A stretch of 64,000 nucleotides of DNA from Alnus glutinosa (taxonomy: Eukaryota > Streptophyta > Magnoliopsida > Fagales > Betulaceae). Positions within the stretch are counted from its first letter, which is position 1, and every line of letters starts with the position of its first letter. The notes beneath the pieces were generated by a model. That model searched no databases. It worked only from the letters and a program-made list of their open reading frames with translations, and was not told the origin of the DNA. The stretch is from NCBI RefSeq assembly GCF_958979055.1, contig NC_084896.1:28395501-28459500 (forward strand), in the 5' to 3' direction. The translations under genes were made by a program, and so were the position numbers. This document shows, piece after piece, positions 36,871-48,759 of the stretch.

Positions 36871-37518
36871 CTCAAAAAGAATTGTTAAAAAAAAAAAAAA
36901 ACTTAAACTCTTAAATTTGTTAAAAAAAAATTAAAAAATTCAAAGGGGACGTTTGAGTGCAACTTTTTTGTTTTGTTTTGCATTCTTTATAACTTTTTCA
37001 AAATTACAGATACCAAGAAAAAAAAAGCAGAGACGTTATGTTGAAATAATGTTTGGGTGATAAATGTTTTTGAAAAAAAATAGAATAAAAGATAAGAGTT
37101 GAGTTAGGAACGGTTCCTAAGTCTTTTTTCTTTCTTTCTTTCTTTCTTTTTTTTTTTTTTATTTTATTTTAACTTTTGGCCTTCGAATATTTTTTATTTT
37201 TATTTTTTCTTTTTAATGCAATTCGATTTATTTAAAGTTAAATTTCTAGTTCCTCCCTTGTATATATCAAATTAGTGATTGGTGGATTCACTGATAAATA
37301 TTTATCACTGTTAAGCTTAATTTGATTAGAAATTAAGCCTTAAAAAATTAAAATACAATTTGTTTGTCAAATAAACCACCATGAATAAAACCTTTAAGGA
37401 AACCAGCCCACTCTATAATTTAAAAGACAAGTCCATTATTTTAGACGTGTCCTTTTTCTTTTTTTGTAGGTAGACGTGTCCTTCTCTCTAATAGATAAGA
37501 GATGTCTCATTCTACATC

Positions 37519-37611
37519 CAGGGACGGAGCCAGAAGTTCTTATGGGCATGAGCTAGTGGCAAAAAAAAAATTATTGGTAGGGGCCAATAGGCTAAATTTT
37601 TAGTTTTTTAG

Positions 37612-37676
<65 letters not shown>

Positions 37677-37757
37677 TTTTAACCTTAGATTTTTTTTTTT
37701 TAAGGAAATTGGGGGTGGGCCATGGCCCCTGCCAGCCCCCCCCTCCCTCCGTCCCTG
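37519..37757. mobile_element. hAT-type MITE, 239 bp, with near-perfect 8-bp target duplication
   Basis: Terminal inverted repeats CAGGGACGGAG / CTCCGTCCCTG. Flanks TCTACATC (37511-37518) and CCTACATC (37758-37765) match at 7 of 8. An internal TA tract (37615-37669) is present. No coding capacity. Confidence 0.8.
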
Positions 37758-37803
37758 CCTACATCTTCAACCTATTAAAAGACAAGTCTCATTAAAAGAC
37801 AAA

Positions 37804-38061
37804 GACCTTGTTTGGTAACTCCCTCCCCTCAAGTATGAGGGGAATATTTTTTTTGAGTGGTTGTATAAAGTTGAAAGAATTTATGGAAAAGTGGAAAAAA
37901 TTTGTATTGTAGTGATTTTTTTATTATTTAAATAGTAATAAAAAATTATTGATATGATATAAAAAGTGAAAAAATTTAAGAATGTTTTGAAGTTGATGTT
38001 TTTTGGGAGAAGTGAAAAAAAAAAAAAGGAAGGGGGAGGGTAGGGAGTTTCCAAACGGGGC
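37804..38061. mobile_element. MITE with GGCC..GTTTGG..AACTCCCT termini
   Basis: The left end GACCTTGTTTGGTAACTCCC and the right end, reversed, GGCCCCGTTTGGAAACTCCC form inverted repeats of about 25 bp. CAAA occurs on both sides but the duplication length is unclear. Confidence 0.6.
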
Positions 38062-38247
38062 CAAAAGTGTTTTTAAGTCTTCAACGTTTTGTGTCTTTTA
38101 AAAGACGTGCCCTTCTTTTAAAAGAAAGAAAGAAAAAAAAAGTCAGTCTTCTAGATAGTGTCCTTTCAACGTTTTGTTTTTAACAAAACGGTGAGTTTTA
38201 AAAATATATCGTCTTCAACCTATCTTCTTCAACCTTTGGTTGGCTGT

Positions 38248-40078
38248 TAGGGGTGTTCAAACGGGGCGGTTATAACCGCTTTAAAACCGCTAACCGCTTA
38301 AAACCGCTAACCGCTTATAACCGCTAACCGCTTTTAAAAGCGGTTATAAATAACCGCTAACCGCCTAGCGGAGGCGGTTAGCGGTTATGGGGTTTTAAAA
38401 GCGGTTATAAATAACCGCTAACCGCTTATTTATATATATATATATATATATAAAACTGACCTGAGAGCCTAGAGGTAGAGGGGCGTCGTTTTGGTAATAT
38501 ATATAAACCATATTTTCTCTTTTAGGTTTAGGTTTCCATTTTACATTCCCATTTCATTTTTGTTGACGCCGTCTCTCTCGTCTCTGCCCTCTCGTCTCTC
38601 TCGTCTCTGCCCTCTCGTCTCCATCGCCGGCGCGCCGCTCGTCTCCGCTTTCGGTCGTCTCCGCGCCACTACACTGTAAGTTTCTTTATGTAACGCTACA
38701 TTGAATTCTGTTGTGTTGCCTTTGGGCCCTGGGATAGATGCGTCGTCGGCACAATAAGTAGATAGTAAGACAAATCTGTGGGTAAACATATGTTACAATA
38801 ATAATAGTACAATCATTCACAATTCATGGACCAAGTTTTTGTTTTTCTCTCTTTTGGCTTGAAGTAAAGGAGCAAGATGTTTCAGCTAATGAAATCCAAT
38901 ATATTTTTTGACAGCTAATGAAATCCAATATATTCTATTGTAGTGCATTAATTCGTATTGTTTGGCTGATCATTTAGCAGCTAGCATGATCATCTCCCCG
39001 GCTGGCATAGATTTATTCTTTGGCAGGCCATTAGTAGGATCGGAGCCATCCATAACCACCGGCCTTTTCTTTTCCTATCCCTTTTTCTGAATATTGTATA
39101 TGGAGTTAATTAATTACTTTGCAGAAAGTGCATGTAAACTCTTTTGGTTTAATCAGGATTTTTGGCAGGGAGACCATTCAATGGGTGGTGTCCATTTCCG
39201 ACACTAGTTAAGGAAAGACCCTCTAGCTAGCTTGTGTTTCATTGTTAATTTCATGCGTGCTACAGCACTGTTTAATTATTATTTAGAGAAAAATGAAAAA
39301 TTAGTTCTTGTACTTTAACTATTTACACAAATGTTTCTATAAAGGATCCAACGTGTTCTCCCCAACTTCTCTTCATTTTTAAATATCATACATTTGCTCC
39401 ACTGTTGGTCCATTGGCACCATATCACAGCATAAAATAAACTAACAACAGAGAAAGGAGACATCATCTTTAATTAAGGATGTGATAAATCAATAAACAAG
39501 CAATTTAATTGGTTGAAATGTGTTGGTATTATAATCAAATAAATTATTAGCGAAAATATGCATTGCTAAAGAAGAATTTTAATCCTAGCAAGAAAGGAAC
39601 CTACTGGCTACTGTTACTTTATCTGAAATTTAAGATTGTGATTGCGAATAATTAGTTGATCACATCTGCCACTGCTGGTGTTATATGTAAAATTGTAAAT
39701 AATGAATTTTGTAAACGTATTAAATTTTGTTCAATTTTTTTCTTGAAAAATCTGTACAAAAAATGGCCCAAAAAATCTGCCCAAAAAATCTGTACAAAAA
39801 ATGGCCCAAAACAGGTGTAAACCTGGCCCAAAACAGGTGTAAAAATAGCCCAAAACCGATTTTAACCCGACCCAAAACCGGTCTAAACCCGGCCCAAAAT
39901 CGGAATTCGAAAGCGGTTTCAAACCGCCGGTTATAACCGCTAACCGGCGGTTATAAAAATAACCGCCTCCGCCAAGGCGGTTAGCGGTTGCGGTTGGTAA
40001 AATAAAAATAACCGCTAGGCGGTTAGCGGTTGCGGTTTTAGCCAATAACCGCCGGTTATAACCGCTTGTACACCCCTA
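38248..40078. mobile_element. Non-autonomous hAT element, 1831 bp, perfect 8-bp target duplication
   Basis: TTGGCTGT lies at 38240-38247 and again at 40079-40086. Ends are TAGGGGTGTTCAA and, reversed, TAGGGGTGTACAAG. Both subterminal regions (38265-38430 and 39915-40065) are dense in GCGGTTA/TAACCGC words in both orientations, the likely transposase-binding sites. No transposase ORF is found. The interior carries a TATA-containing stretch and a CT-rich leader-like region (38540-38680). Further right is a short-period repeat of CCCAAAAC(C/A)GGT words (about 39750-39905), whose frames are only a by-product. Confidence 0.92.
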
Positions 40079-40319
40079 TTGGCTGTGACTAGTTTTAGGT
40101 TAAAAAACTAGTGAAAAATGGCAGAACATGGTGTGACTCATGAAGCTCGATACTCTTGAAAAAAAAATTGTCCCTTAATGAGTTTTTGAGGGGGGGCACC
40201 TAGGATTTAAAAAATAAAAAATAAAAAATTCAAGAGTAAAGAAAATTTTTGGGAAGTGGGGGGGGGGGGGGGGGGGGCATTTGACCCCTCTCGACCCCCC
40301 GGCCCCCTCCCTCCGCCCC

Positions 40320-41040
40320 TCTATATATATATATACGGTTTTCTCCCAAGGAAAATCTAAATTTGATTGTGTTTTTTCTTCTTCTTCTTATTGTTTGTTT
40401 CTAACATAGTGTTGTTCTTGTTTTCACAGTCTCTTTCAAGCTCTTTAAGGGCTCACATATAGATACGTACCTTTATTCTTGTCGTTGTTCTTACAACGGT
40501 ATTGTCCCATAATTCGTTTATATATATATATGAATAGTATTTTGTCTTCTGCAGAGTAAAGAGTGTTTTTGGGGTTAAAAAGCGAAGGAAAAGACCTTTT
40601 TTTTTTTTGAAAACTTTAACAAACGTAACCAAATTTGGCCCTATATATATTTATTCATTTTTCTCTTCTAAAACTTGTTGTTTTTCATAAATTTCCTTAT
40701 TCGGCAAACCACGTCAAAATCCTAGACTTGTTTTTTGTTCTTGTTATTTTTCCTTCAAACTCACGTAAAACCCCGAGAGTTATTCATCTCTTATTCCAAA
40801 ATCTCGGCGTGCATTGTTCTTCTTCTTCTCATAAGGAACTGATATATATATGTACTTCTCCCGAGGAGAATATAAATTTGATTGTGTTTTTTCTTTTTCT
40901 TCTTATTGTTTGTTTCTAACATAGTGTTTGTTCTTGTTTTTGTAGTATCTTTCAAGCTCTTTAGGGGCTCACATATAGATACGTTTATTCTTGTCTCTGT
41001 CTTTACAACGGTATTATCGCATAATTCGTTTATAATATAT
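40320..41040. repeat. AT-rich tandem array, right part
   Basis: Resumes the unit exactly where the left block stops (the TA tract before GGAGAATCTAAATTTGA). It then gives one further unit (GTGTTTTTGGGGTTAAAAAG at about 40561, CTTTAGGGGCTCACATATAG at about 40960). The order matches the left block, so 36611-40319 was inserted into a unit. Confidence 0.85.
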
Positions 41041-41045
41041 ATATA

Positions 41046-41247
<202 letters not shown>

Positions 41248-41267
41248 ATATTGTTGCAGTTGGCACA

Positions 41268-43577
41268 ATGGAAAAGGCAATAGAAGATTTTTCTGTGAAG
41301 GAGACCTCGCCGAACATCAGGGCCATGAAGGATACAATGGGTCCCACAAGGGCGTCCGATCTCATAAAAGAAATGCACTTTTTGTTTGTGAAGATCGTGA
41401 AGGGCAGGTATTTGATAGGCGGCCTTGCTGACCCTTACGTTGAACTGATGCTTGGGAACTACAAGGCCACCACTAAATTCCTTGATCAAAAGAAGTCAAA
41501 CCTGGAATGGGATCAACTCTTCGCTTTTAAGAAAGAACGGATTCAATCTTTTGAATTGGAGATTTTGATAAAGAATATGAGTACTGAAGAAATCATTGGT
41601 AAACTTTCCTTCATTGTTTCTGAGGCTCCTTTGCGTGTTCTGCCCGATAGTCCATTGGCGCCGTAGTGGTATAGGCTGGAGGACAAGAACAAGGTGAAGG
41701 TAAAGGCAGAGCTGATGTTATCTGTTTGGATAGGGACTCAGGCAGACGAGGCATTTTCCTGTGGTTGGCATTCGGATTCTGCAGCTGTTGGTGGTGATGG
41801 TATTGTTCATATGCTTTCTGAGCAATATTATTCACCTAAACTTTGGTATCTTAGAGTTAATGTGACTGAAGCTCATGATTTGGTACTTAGAGATAATAAG
41901 AATAGGGAAATCTTTGTGAAGGCTACACTTGGGAATTTGGTTTTTAAAACTAACACGATATCGCCTGCAGCAAAGAATTATATGTGGAATGAGGATATCA
42001 TGTTTGTTGCATTAGAACCTTTTGATGATTCTTTGGTTTTGAGTGTGGAGGATAAGTTGCATCCAAATAGGAAAGTGTGAGTTTGGGGAGGTGTGTAATT
42101 CCTTTGCTTAATGTTGAGAAGAGGCTCGACAATGCTCCAGTATCTAGTGAGTTTTATAATCTTGAAAGGCTTCCTGGAGGAGGTGATCAAGAAAATCAGG
42201 TGAAATTTGCTAGTAAGCTTAAGATGAGAGTCTCTTTGGATGGAGGGTATCATGTCCTTGATGAATCCACACACTATAGTAGTGATCTTAGGCCAACTGC
42301 GAAGCTTTTGTGGAGACCTATCGTCGAAGTTTTTCATCTGGGGATCTTGAATGCTACTGGGTTGCCGACAATGAAGCCAAAAGAGAATCGCATAGATGCG
42401 TATTGTGTGGCTAAATATGGATCAAGGTGGGAGAGGACAAGAACCATAGTTGATAGTTTTTCACCACAATGGAACGAACAGTATAGTTGGGATGTTTATG
42501 ATCTATGTACTGTGCTTATAATTGGAGTTTTTGATAATGGTCATGTGCAAGTAGGAGATCATTCATCAGCTGAAAGGGGGGTACTATTACATCAAAGAAT
42601 TGGGAAGGTGAGGATTCGGCTATCCATGCTTGAAAGTAATAAGGTCTACACACTTTCTTATCCACTTTTAGTCTTACAACCTTGTGGGGTAAAGAAGATG
42701 GGAGAGATTCAATTGGCTTTCAGATTTTCTTGTTTGTCTTATGTTAATACGCTATATAGTTATTCGCAACCGTTACTTCCAAAGATGCACTACCTTAGCC
42801 CACTGTCTGTGTATCAGATAGATAGTTTGGGGCACCAAGCTGCCTACTTGATTTCTCTGAGGTTGACTCGTGCCGAGCCTCCACTAATGAAGGAGGTTGT
42901 TGATTATATGCTTGATGTTGGATCACAAATGTGGAGCATACGGAAAGGCAAAGTTAATTATGATAGAGTCAGAGATCTTTTGAATGGTTTTCTTGCTGTT
43001 GTGAAAGGGTTTGAGCAGATCGATACGGAATTGGAGAAATACTGCTGCAACCATTATGATTCACATTTTATTATTACTTGGGGTACTTTTCTTTGAAGAA
43101 CTGATATTACCTGTAATGTTTTTGTTACTTTTCTTGGCTGGGATTTGGCGCTACAGAAAGAGGCCAAGACATCCTCCTCACTTGGATACCAAGTTGTCTC
43201 GTGTTGATACAACAAATGAAGAAGAATTGGATGAAGAATTTGATTCATTTCCATCTAAGAAGACGGGTGATGTTCTTAGAAGGAGATATGATCGATTGAG
43301 AAGCATTGGTGGGAGGATGCAAACGGTGGTTGGTGACTTGGCAACTCAAGGGGAGAGGGCTCAATCTCTGCATAGTTGGCGGGATCCGAGAGCCACAACT
43401 ATCTTTGTATGTTTCTCCTTGATAGCTGCGATACTCACATATATCACTCCTAACCGATATATGATTATTCTTATAGGGTTTTATGTGCTAAGGCATCCAA
43501 GACTCCGTATTGATCTTCCTTTAGTGCCCCAAAACTTCTTTAGAAGGCTGCCTGCAAAAATAGATTGCATATTTTGA
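41268..43577 (+). pseudogene. MCTP/FTIP-type protein (multiple C2 domains plus transmembrane region), broken
   Basis: Plant MCTPs are usually intronless, so this is a normal-looking gene body, not a retrocopy. The frames join to a nearly full-length protein (about 770 codons): C2 domains (KGRYLIGGLADPYVE; LWYLRVNVTEAHDL; LGILNATGLPTMK with DAYCVAKYG and DSFSPQWNEQY) followed by the PRT_C region (LLPKMHYLSPL, RAEPP, DPRATTIFV, GFYVLRHPR, FFRRLPAK). Three faults are visible: a stop replacing a conserved Gln before WYRLEDK (41664-41666), a frame change near 42073-42080 before LGRCVIPL, and a frame change near 43020-43030 after FEQI. MCTPs act at ER-plasma membrane contacts and plasmodesmata. Three lesions in 2.3 kb with good protein similarity suggest a recently lost gene. 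Assembly error is less likely. Confidence 0.85.
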
Positions 43578-43736
43578 CAACTTAATTAAGCGATATATAG
43601 GATTTATCATGCATTCTTTCAGGATATATCATGCATTAACCTCAATAATTTCTTGCATGTATTTTCGAATTTTGATGAGCTGGAACATCATTCTAATTGC
43701 ACATTTAAGTTATATACTGGCTGGAAATTAGAGGCA

Positions 43737-43925
43737 ATATATTTAGGGTCTATTCTCGACAGAATTTTCAAGAATGATTGCAAATGTGATAGTAATGACT
43801 TAGTTTGGAGTCTCTGTGACAAATATATGCGAGTTGGTAGGGTTGGATATGTTTCAGCATGTCTTATGTAATAATTAAACTCATTTGAATGTGAAAATAT
43901 GGTTTATAAGTTGGGAGAGAATTTC
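43737..43925 (+). pseudogene. Fragment of the Der gene (exon 3 plus intron 3 sequence)
   Basis: AGGGTCTATTCT.GACAGAA, then AAGAATGA.TGCAAATGTG, matches Der exon 3 at about 27778-27822 with few changes. Further on, AAACTCATT.GAAT.TGAAAATAT and AAGTTGGGAGAGA match the following intron (27920-27965, 28125-28140). The intron sequence is included, so it was copied as DNA, not from RNA. About 10.7 kb from the last Der exon. Confidence 0.75.
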
Positions 43926-44240
43926 GTGAGTATGCCTTCTATAGTCGATGTAAAGCACTATATGGTCTTAATAATAACTCTGGCCTGTATATATAATGGA
44001 ACGAATTAACTACATCGATTGAGTAGTTGGAGATGATCGAACTTTGTGGAGTTGAAATTATTTCTTGTAATTGTGTTCAAAACTAATGATGATGGCTGAA
44101 GAATATAAATAACATTTTTATGAACTTAATTCTACAAGAAAATTTAACTGAACAATATAAGTAAGTTGAAGCTTAAAATTTACCACTAATTAGGAAGGTT
44201 AGATAAAAAAAAATCATCTTGGGTTAAAGGAGACGGGGTT

Positions 44241-44275
44241 CACACACACACACACACACGCGCACGCGCGCGCGC

Positions 44276-44309
<34 letters not shown>

Positions 44310-44335
44310 TCACACACACACACACACACACACAC
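44241..44335. repeat. (CA)n-(CG)n-(CA)n tract
   Basis: About 95 bp of uninterrupted alternating purine-pyrimidine, with a CG core of about 25 bp, apart from a small CACCACATC break. This is the classic Z-DNA-prone arrangement. Confidence 0.9.
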
Positions 44336-44417
44336 CATCTTTAATCTCCAAAGGTGATGTGGTGTGGTTCTTTTAACAAAAAAACTCATTTCCATGTAGT
44401 AAATGCTATGTGGAGAC

Positions 44418-46056
44418 TGTTGGGGATTATGTTCTAAATCTTAATATTTTTATGAATGACATTCTAGTTTGTAATGAATAAAGTTATTATTCATTAATCT
44501 ATTTAATTGGGCATATGACATATGATCCTTTTAATGCTTATTATGTTATTTACATTGTGCACGTGAATGATCTTTAGATTAAATTGAATATGGTCTATGG
44601 TGTGAATAACATGGTTATCACACAAAGTCTTAGGTCATAAGCCTTATAGTCTAAAATATTTTCTTGTTCACAATAGGTAATGGAATTGGGCATTCCATTA
44701 GCAAAGACTGTTACACATCGATCAGGGTAATTTATCTTGATCAAGCGAAGTTGGACAATTCGAGTTGATGAGTAAGTGTAATGCACTGAATGGACCATGG
44801 GAGTGTTTTTCCTTAAAATTATTGTTAATGAGAATGATTGTAACTCCCGATACCTCTTATGATATTGATTTTAAATCCTGTGAGGATTGAAAACTCAAAT
44901 GTCAAATAAATGTCATTTTGATGCATTTAAGAGTGAGACCTTTACTAGTCAAAATTCTCGGTGCATTGGATGATCGCATGTAGTATTGTGAGAGCACATT
45001 TTCTCAAGAATGAATCAAAGTCCTTTATTCAAATGATAAATTTTTTTTCCTTGAGATAGATTTTATGGATTGAATTATTCTTAGTCACTGGGTAGAGCAT
45101 TTTGGTAAAGAATACCAAAATACTGATGTACACAGTGAAAATGTTTTTACAAGTACGAGAATTATAAACAAAATAAGTTACTCAAGGATAAAAATGTAGA
45201 GAATTAAAGTGACAGTATCATAGGCTTTAATTTTGCTACAGAATATTTCATAGATGAATCAAATGTCAATATTAAGAAAAGTCTAAGGGATTAATTGATT
45301 TAATAAAAAATATATAAATTAGAGTGCAATTATAATTGTTTAGTGGAATGAATTGTAATTACATCGTGAATTTTGAGCATCAAGCATCAATCAAGCCCAC
45401 CTTTTTTATTTATTGGACTGCTTATTTTTATTTATTAAAACATGGGCTACAAAAAATAGTAGATGAAGTGCATGTCTGAGAGATTGGGCTTGGGACCACT
45501 TTAAGAGGCGCTTGGGCCCTGGCCATGTTTTTTTGTTAAGTGGAGGCTAGGGTTTTCTCAACCCTAGCTGTCCACTATGTAGTGGGACTGTAGTTCCACA
45601 TTGCTTAAATCTATCTCCTCTTTCTTTCTTTGTGCTAAGCCTATAAATAGAGAAGCCTTAGCTCTCTCTTTTCTTTTTTAAAATAAATAAATAAATCACT
45701 CTAGTTCTTTCATATTTTCTAAGAACTGTATATTGTTGAGTATTTTCAAGAATAAGTTAAAAGTTTTGAAAAGCAAGATAAAAGACCCACACTCTTAGTT
45801 AATCTTAGTTATTGGTGAGAAGACTTGAAGGTTTTTGAGAAATCCCTGAGGCTACATGTGTTTTTCATTGTATGAGCAAGAAGAAAAGTTTGCCCACTAG
45901 CCAATGAGTGGTTGTACAATCAAGTAGGTGTTCTGACTTTTGTAGTTTGAATTAAAATAACATTATCCTTCACGTGTTCCTCATGAAGTTCGATCATGAC
46001 TTGAAAATTTTTATTTTTCACTGCGCAATCTTGTTTTTGCATTCCTATTCCCAACA
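44418..46056. mobile_element. Solo LTR (Copia-like), 1639 bp
   Basis: Ends TGTTGGGG...CCCAACA and 5-bp target duplication GAGAC on both sides (44413-44417, 46057-46061). No primer-binding site or gag/pol follows either end, so recombination has removed the internal region. TATAAATA at 45642-45649 is a plausible LTR promoter. Orientation is plus, judged by TATAAATA preceding an A/T-rich region. Confidence 0.9.
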
Positions 46057-46061
46057 GAGAC

Positions 46062-47289
46062 TGCTTACAAATCGATCATGCTTTGGTGTTATATATAAGA
46101 ACTGATCATGTTATATTGAAAATATAATTTTATCTTTACTCTAAATGCTACTGACCATTATCCGCATATACAGATGTAAATGCAGATAGCAAAAATCATT
46201 AGCTGCATATGCAGTTGTGGATAACAGTTTTAGGGTAAGCGGATATGGTTACTACAAGGTTGTCTGGTTTACGGGGCTACCTTTGCCAAGATTCAAGATT
46301 TCCCTTACTAATGGAAGGAGAAGTCCCCGGGCTTCCTCTCTATTTAGGAGGAAGTCTTCTTGGATCAACTTTCTGTATTTCATTAAATTGTAGACCTTCC
46401 CTTCCCTTCCTTCGAGATTGGTCCCACGTCTTCCCCTCTCATAGTTCTCTTGCTCCCACGCCTTATTAATTGCGTCAAATGATAGGACTTTCTCCTCCCT
46501 CAATGGGGTGCTTAATTTTCCTCCTCGTGATTGGGTTCCCGTCCTTGGTTAACTATTAGTTGAGGATGACCTTTATCTTTCAGATTTGGTGAGTGTGAAA
46601 TACTAATCCAAGATTAGCTAAAATCAGTTTGCTCTTCCTTGTTCCATGCATAAATAGGGGCATTCGTTTTCTAGTTTTTGTATCAACATGTCTGAGTGTG
46701 CAACTAAGTTTGTTTGCCATTCACCCTCACTTTAGTAAGGAATAGCGGGCTAGGAAAGAACTACCATATTGACTTAGAACCCTCTATTTTAGCTAGATAG
46801 CTACCTTATAAAGCTTTCAGTCAATTCAAGGAAATACCACTATAATCTACGATCATCCTCACTCATAGAACAAAATCTCATACTGGGTAAATCCTTAACC
46901 CTTCCCCCTCTTACTAAGACTACATGATGTTCTTGTAAATTATGGTCAATACCATGCATATAATTAGTGATTTCAAATCTAGAGGTTAAGCTTACTCTGA
47001 CAACTATATTTGTAGTAGCTTACTGCCACTCTATATAACCGTACATGAGATTTTTGCCTCATAAGGCTCCTCGAAAAAATGGTGAAAACACAAGGGCTAC
47101 ATTTTCAAAATCATTTTATTTTTTATTTTTCTTTTATAGATACGTTGAAAAACAACAGGAGTTAAAGCTTATGAGCTAAAGCTAAAATAAACACAAAAAC
47201 AAAACTAAAGTTAAGCCTAAGTTAAAACAATAGCAAAAGCTAAAGTTGAAGCTAAAGCTAAAACTAAATCTAGAGCTAGAGCTAGGCTT
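46062..47289. other. Spacer with partial repeat words, no gene
   Basis: Near 46155-46255 there are GCGGATA/ATCCGCAT words resembling those at 48780-48890, so this may be the left part of an old hAT-like element that also contains the LINE remnant. The frames at 46245-46503 match no family I recognise. Confidence 0.4.
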
Positions 47290-48650
47290 AGGGCTAAACA
47301 AGCCTATAAAGGATCTTTGTTGCTGACAATTGGGATAGAGGGAATAGGAGTAGGGTAGGTGGGAATGCCGCCAGAGTTGAACTTGACTATGGCCCAATGT
47401 GCCACATAGTGAGCACAGAAGTTTGCACTTCTGTTGTCTTTCCTGGCTGACCACGAAGAATCAACTGGGATAGAGTCAATGACATTATATGTAGTATTGG
47501 AGATACGCCATTCCTGGGATATGCTAGGTTGTTGAAGAGCCAATATAACCGTTTGTGAGTCTCATTCCAGGATAAACTTCTTGAGATGGAGAGAGGATGC
47601 CATCAAAGTAGCCAAGTGGGCAGCTAAGGCTTCACCCATGTTTGGGGAACATCAGGGATAAATCTGAGAAAACATTCCAATAATATGTCCTTCATGATTT
47701 CGATAAACGGTCGCTTGATCCGAGAATGATTCTCTAATGGTTGTATCAAAGTTGATCTCATACCAATTATACAGAGGTTTGAGCCATTTTTCTACAGGGG
47801 ATTGGATAAATGATTCCAAGCTATAAAATGCTAAAGATAAATTTTGTTGATATTTCTCAAGATCTGTAGAGCATCATAGGAGATACTATCATGAAAAGCC
47901 TTGTTGCGATAGAGCCAAAGAAGATCGCAAGTAACTGCTATAAAAATTTGAAACCGATGATGATCAATTTTTGGGATATGGAAAGTAGAGCCAGGAGAAA
48001 TAATAATCTTGATCCAGTCCAGCATATTGGAGAAATTCAGAGTTGTAGAGTCAATCGGCTTGGCAAAATTATGCCATACCACTCTAGCAAAAACACAATT
48101 GAAGGATAAGCGTTGCAATGATTGTAGTTGAGCTTTTGTTGGAAGAATATTCCAAACAATTTTCCATATGAAAAGTCTCCATTTATCATTTAATTTCAAT
48201 TTCCAAATGTCTTTTCACAAGGTGGTAGAGATTGGAGATGCCGTAGCTGAGAAGTTGTTATCCAAAATAGCAAGATATGCTGAATTAGTTGTGAAACGAC
48301 CTGAACATGAGGGGATCCAAGTAAAGCTCGGTATGTAATCTATAGAGATGCGAATATGGGATATTTCTCTTGCAGATGTAGTATCAAAAACAGAGTTTAA
48401 TGTCATCAAGTTCCATTGTGTAGTTCCAGGAATAATTAAATTTGAAACGAGTAGTGATGTCATATTCCTATTGTGCGGATACTTCAGAGTTGGCTTGAAT
48501 GAGGGAATAGTTGGGATCCAAGCCGTAGTCCAAATAGGAATATTTGAGGTTGTTGAGACTTTCAAGCAAGCTCTAGAAATAAGAAAGGGTTTACATTTCT
48601 GTATGTCTTTCCAAAGCCAAGATGCAAATTGAGGAGTTGGAGTTGATAAT
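47290..48650 (-). mobile_element. LINE remnant: zf-RVT and RNase H portions (dead)
   Basis: In minus-strand order, first an SVFD...I..I......D...W.PSCSGRFTTNSAYLAIL region (48215-48565), the linker of plant LINE reverse transcriptases. Next comes a W..IWKIVWNILPTKAQLQ..FNC zf-RVT-like segment (47831-48199). Last is an RNase H region, INFDTTIRESFSDQ..., GEALAAHLATLMA, DSQTVILALQQP and N...SANFCAHYVAHWA. Stops and frame changes split it (for example after QIYP and after KKFILE). Confidence 0.8.
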
Positions 48651-48759
48651 AAAGTGCCATAACTAATATATTTCCACCGTACGTTGTTGTTGTTGTACTC
48701 ACATATTATGTTGTTTTAAATATGCCGTAATAGAAGCTCAAATCGCCCATTACTTGTTA

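Noticed and set aside
39727..39936. Frame rich in PKTGLNPAQNR-like units
   Set aside because: A by-product of short-period CCCAAAACCGGT repeats inside the hAT element; no homology known to me.
38265..40065. CRISPR-like array (regularly repeated GCGGTTA words)
   Set aside because: Eukaryotic context, palindromic short words without uniform spacers, and clear hAT ends with an 8-bp target duplication.
43737..43871. Small gene of 72 aa
   Set aside because: The frame overlaps a degenerate copy of Der exon 3 and intron; no start context or continuation.
46245..46503. Overlapping frames on both strands
   Set aside because: No family signature, low complexity, and between transposon remains.
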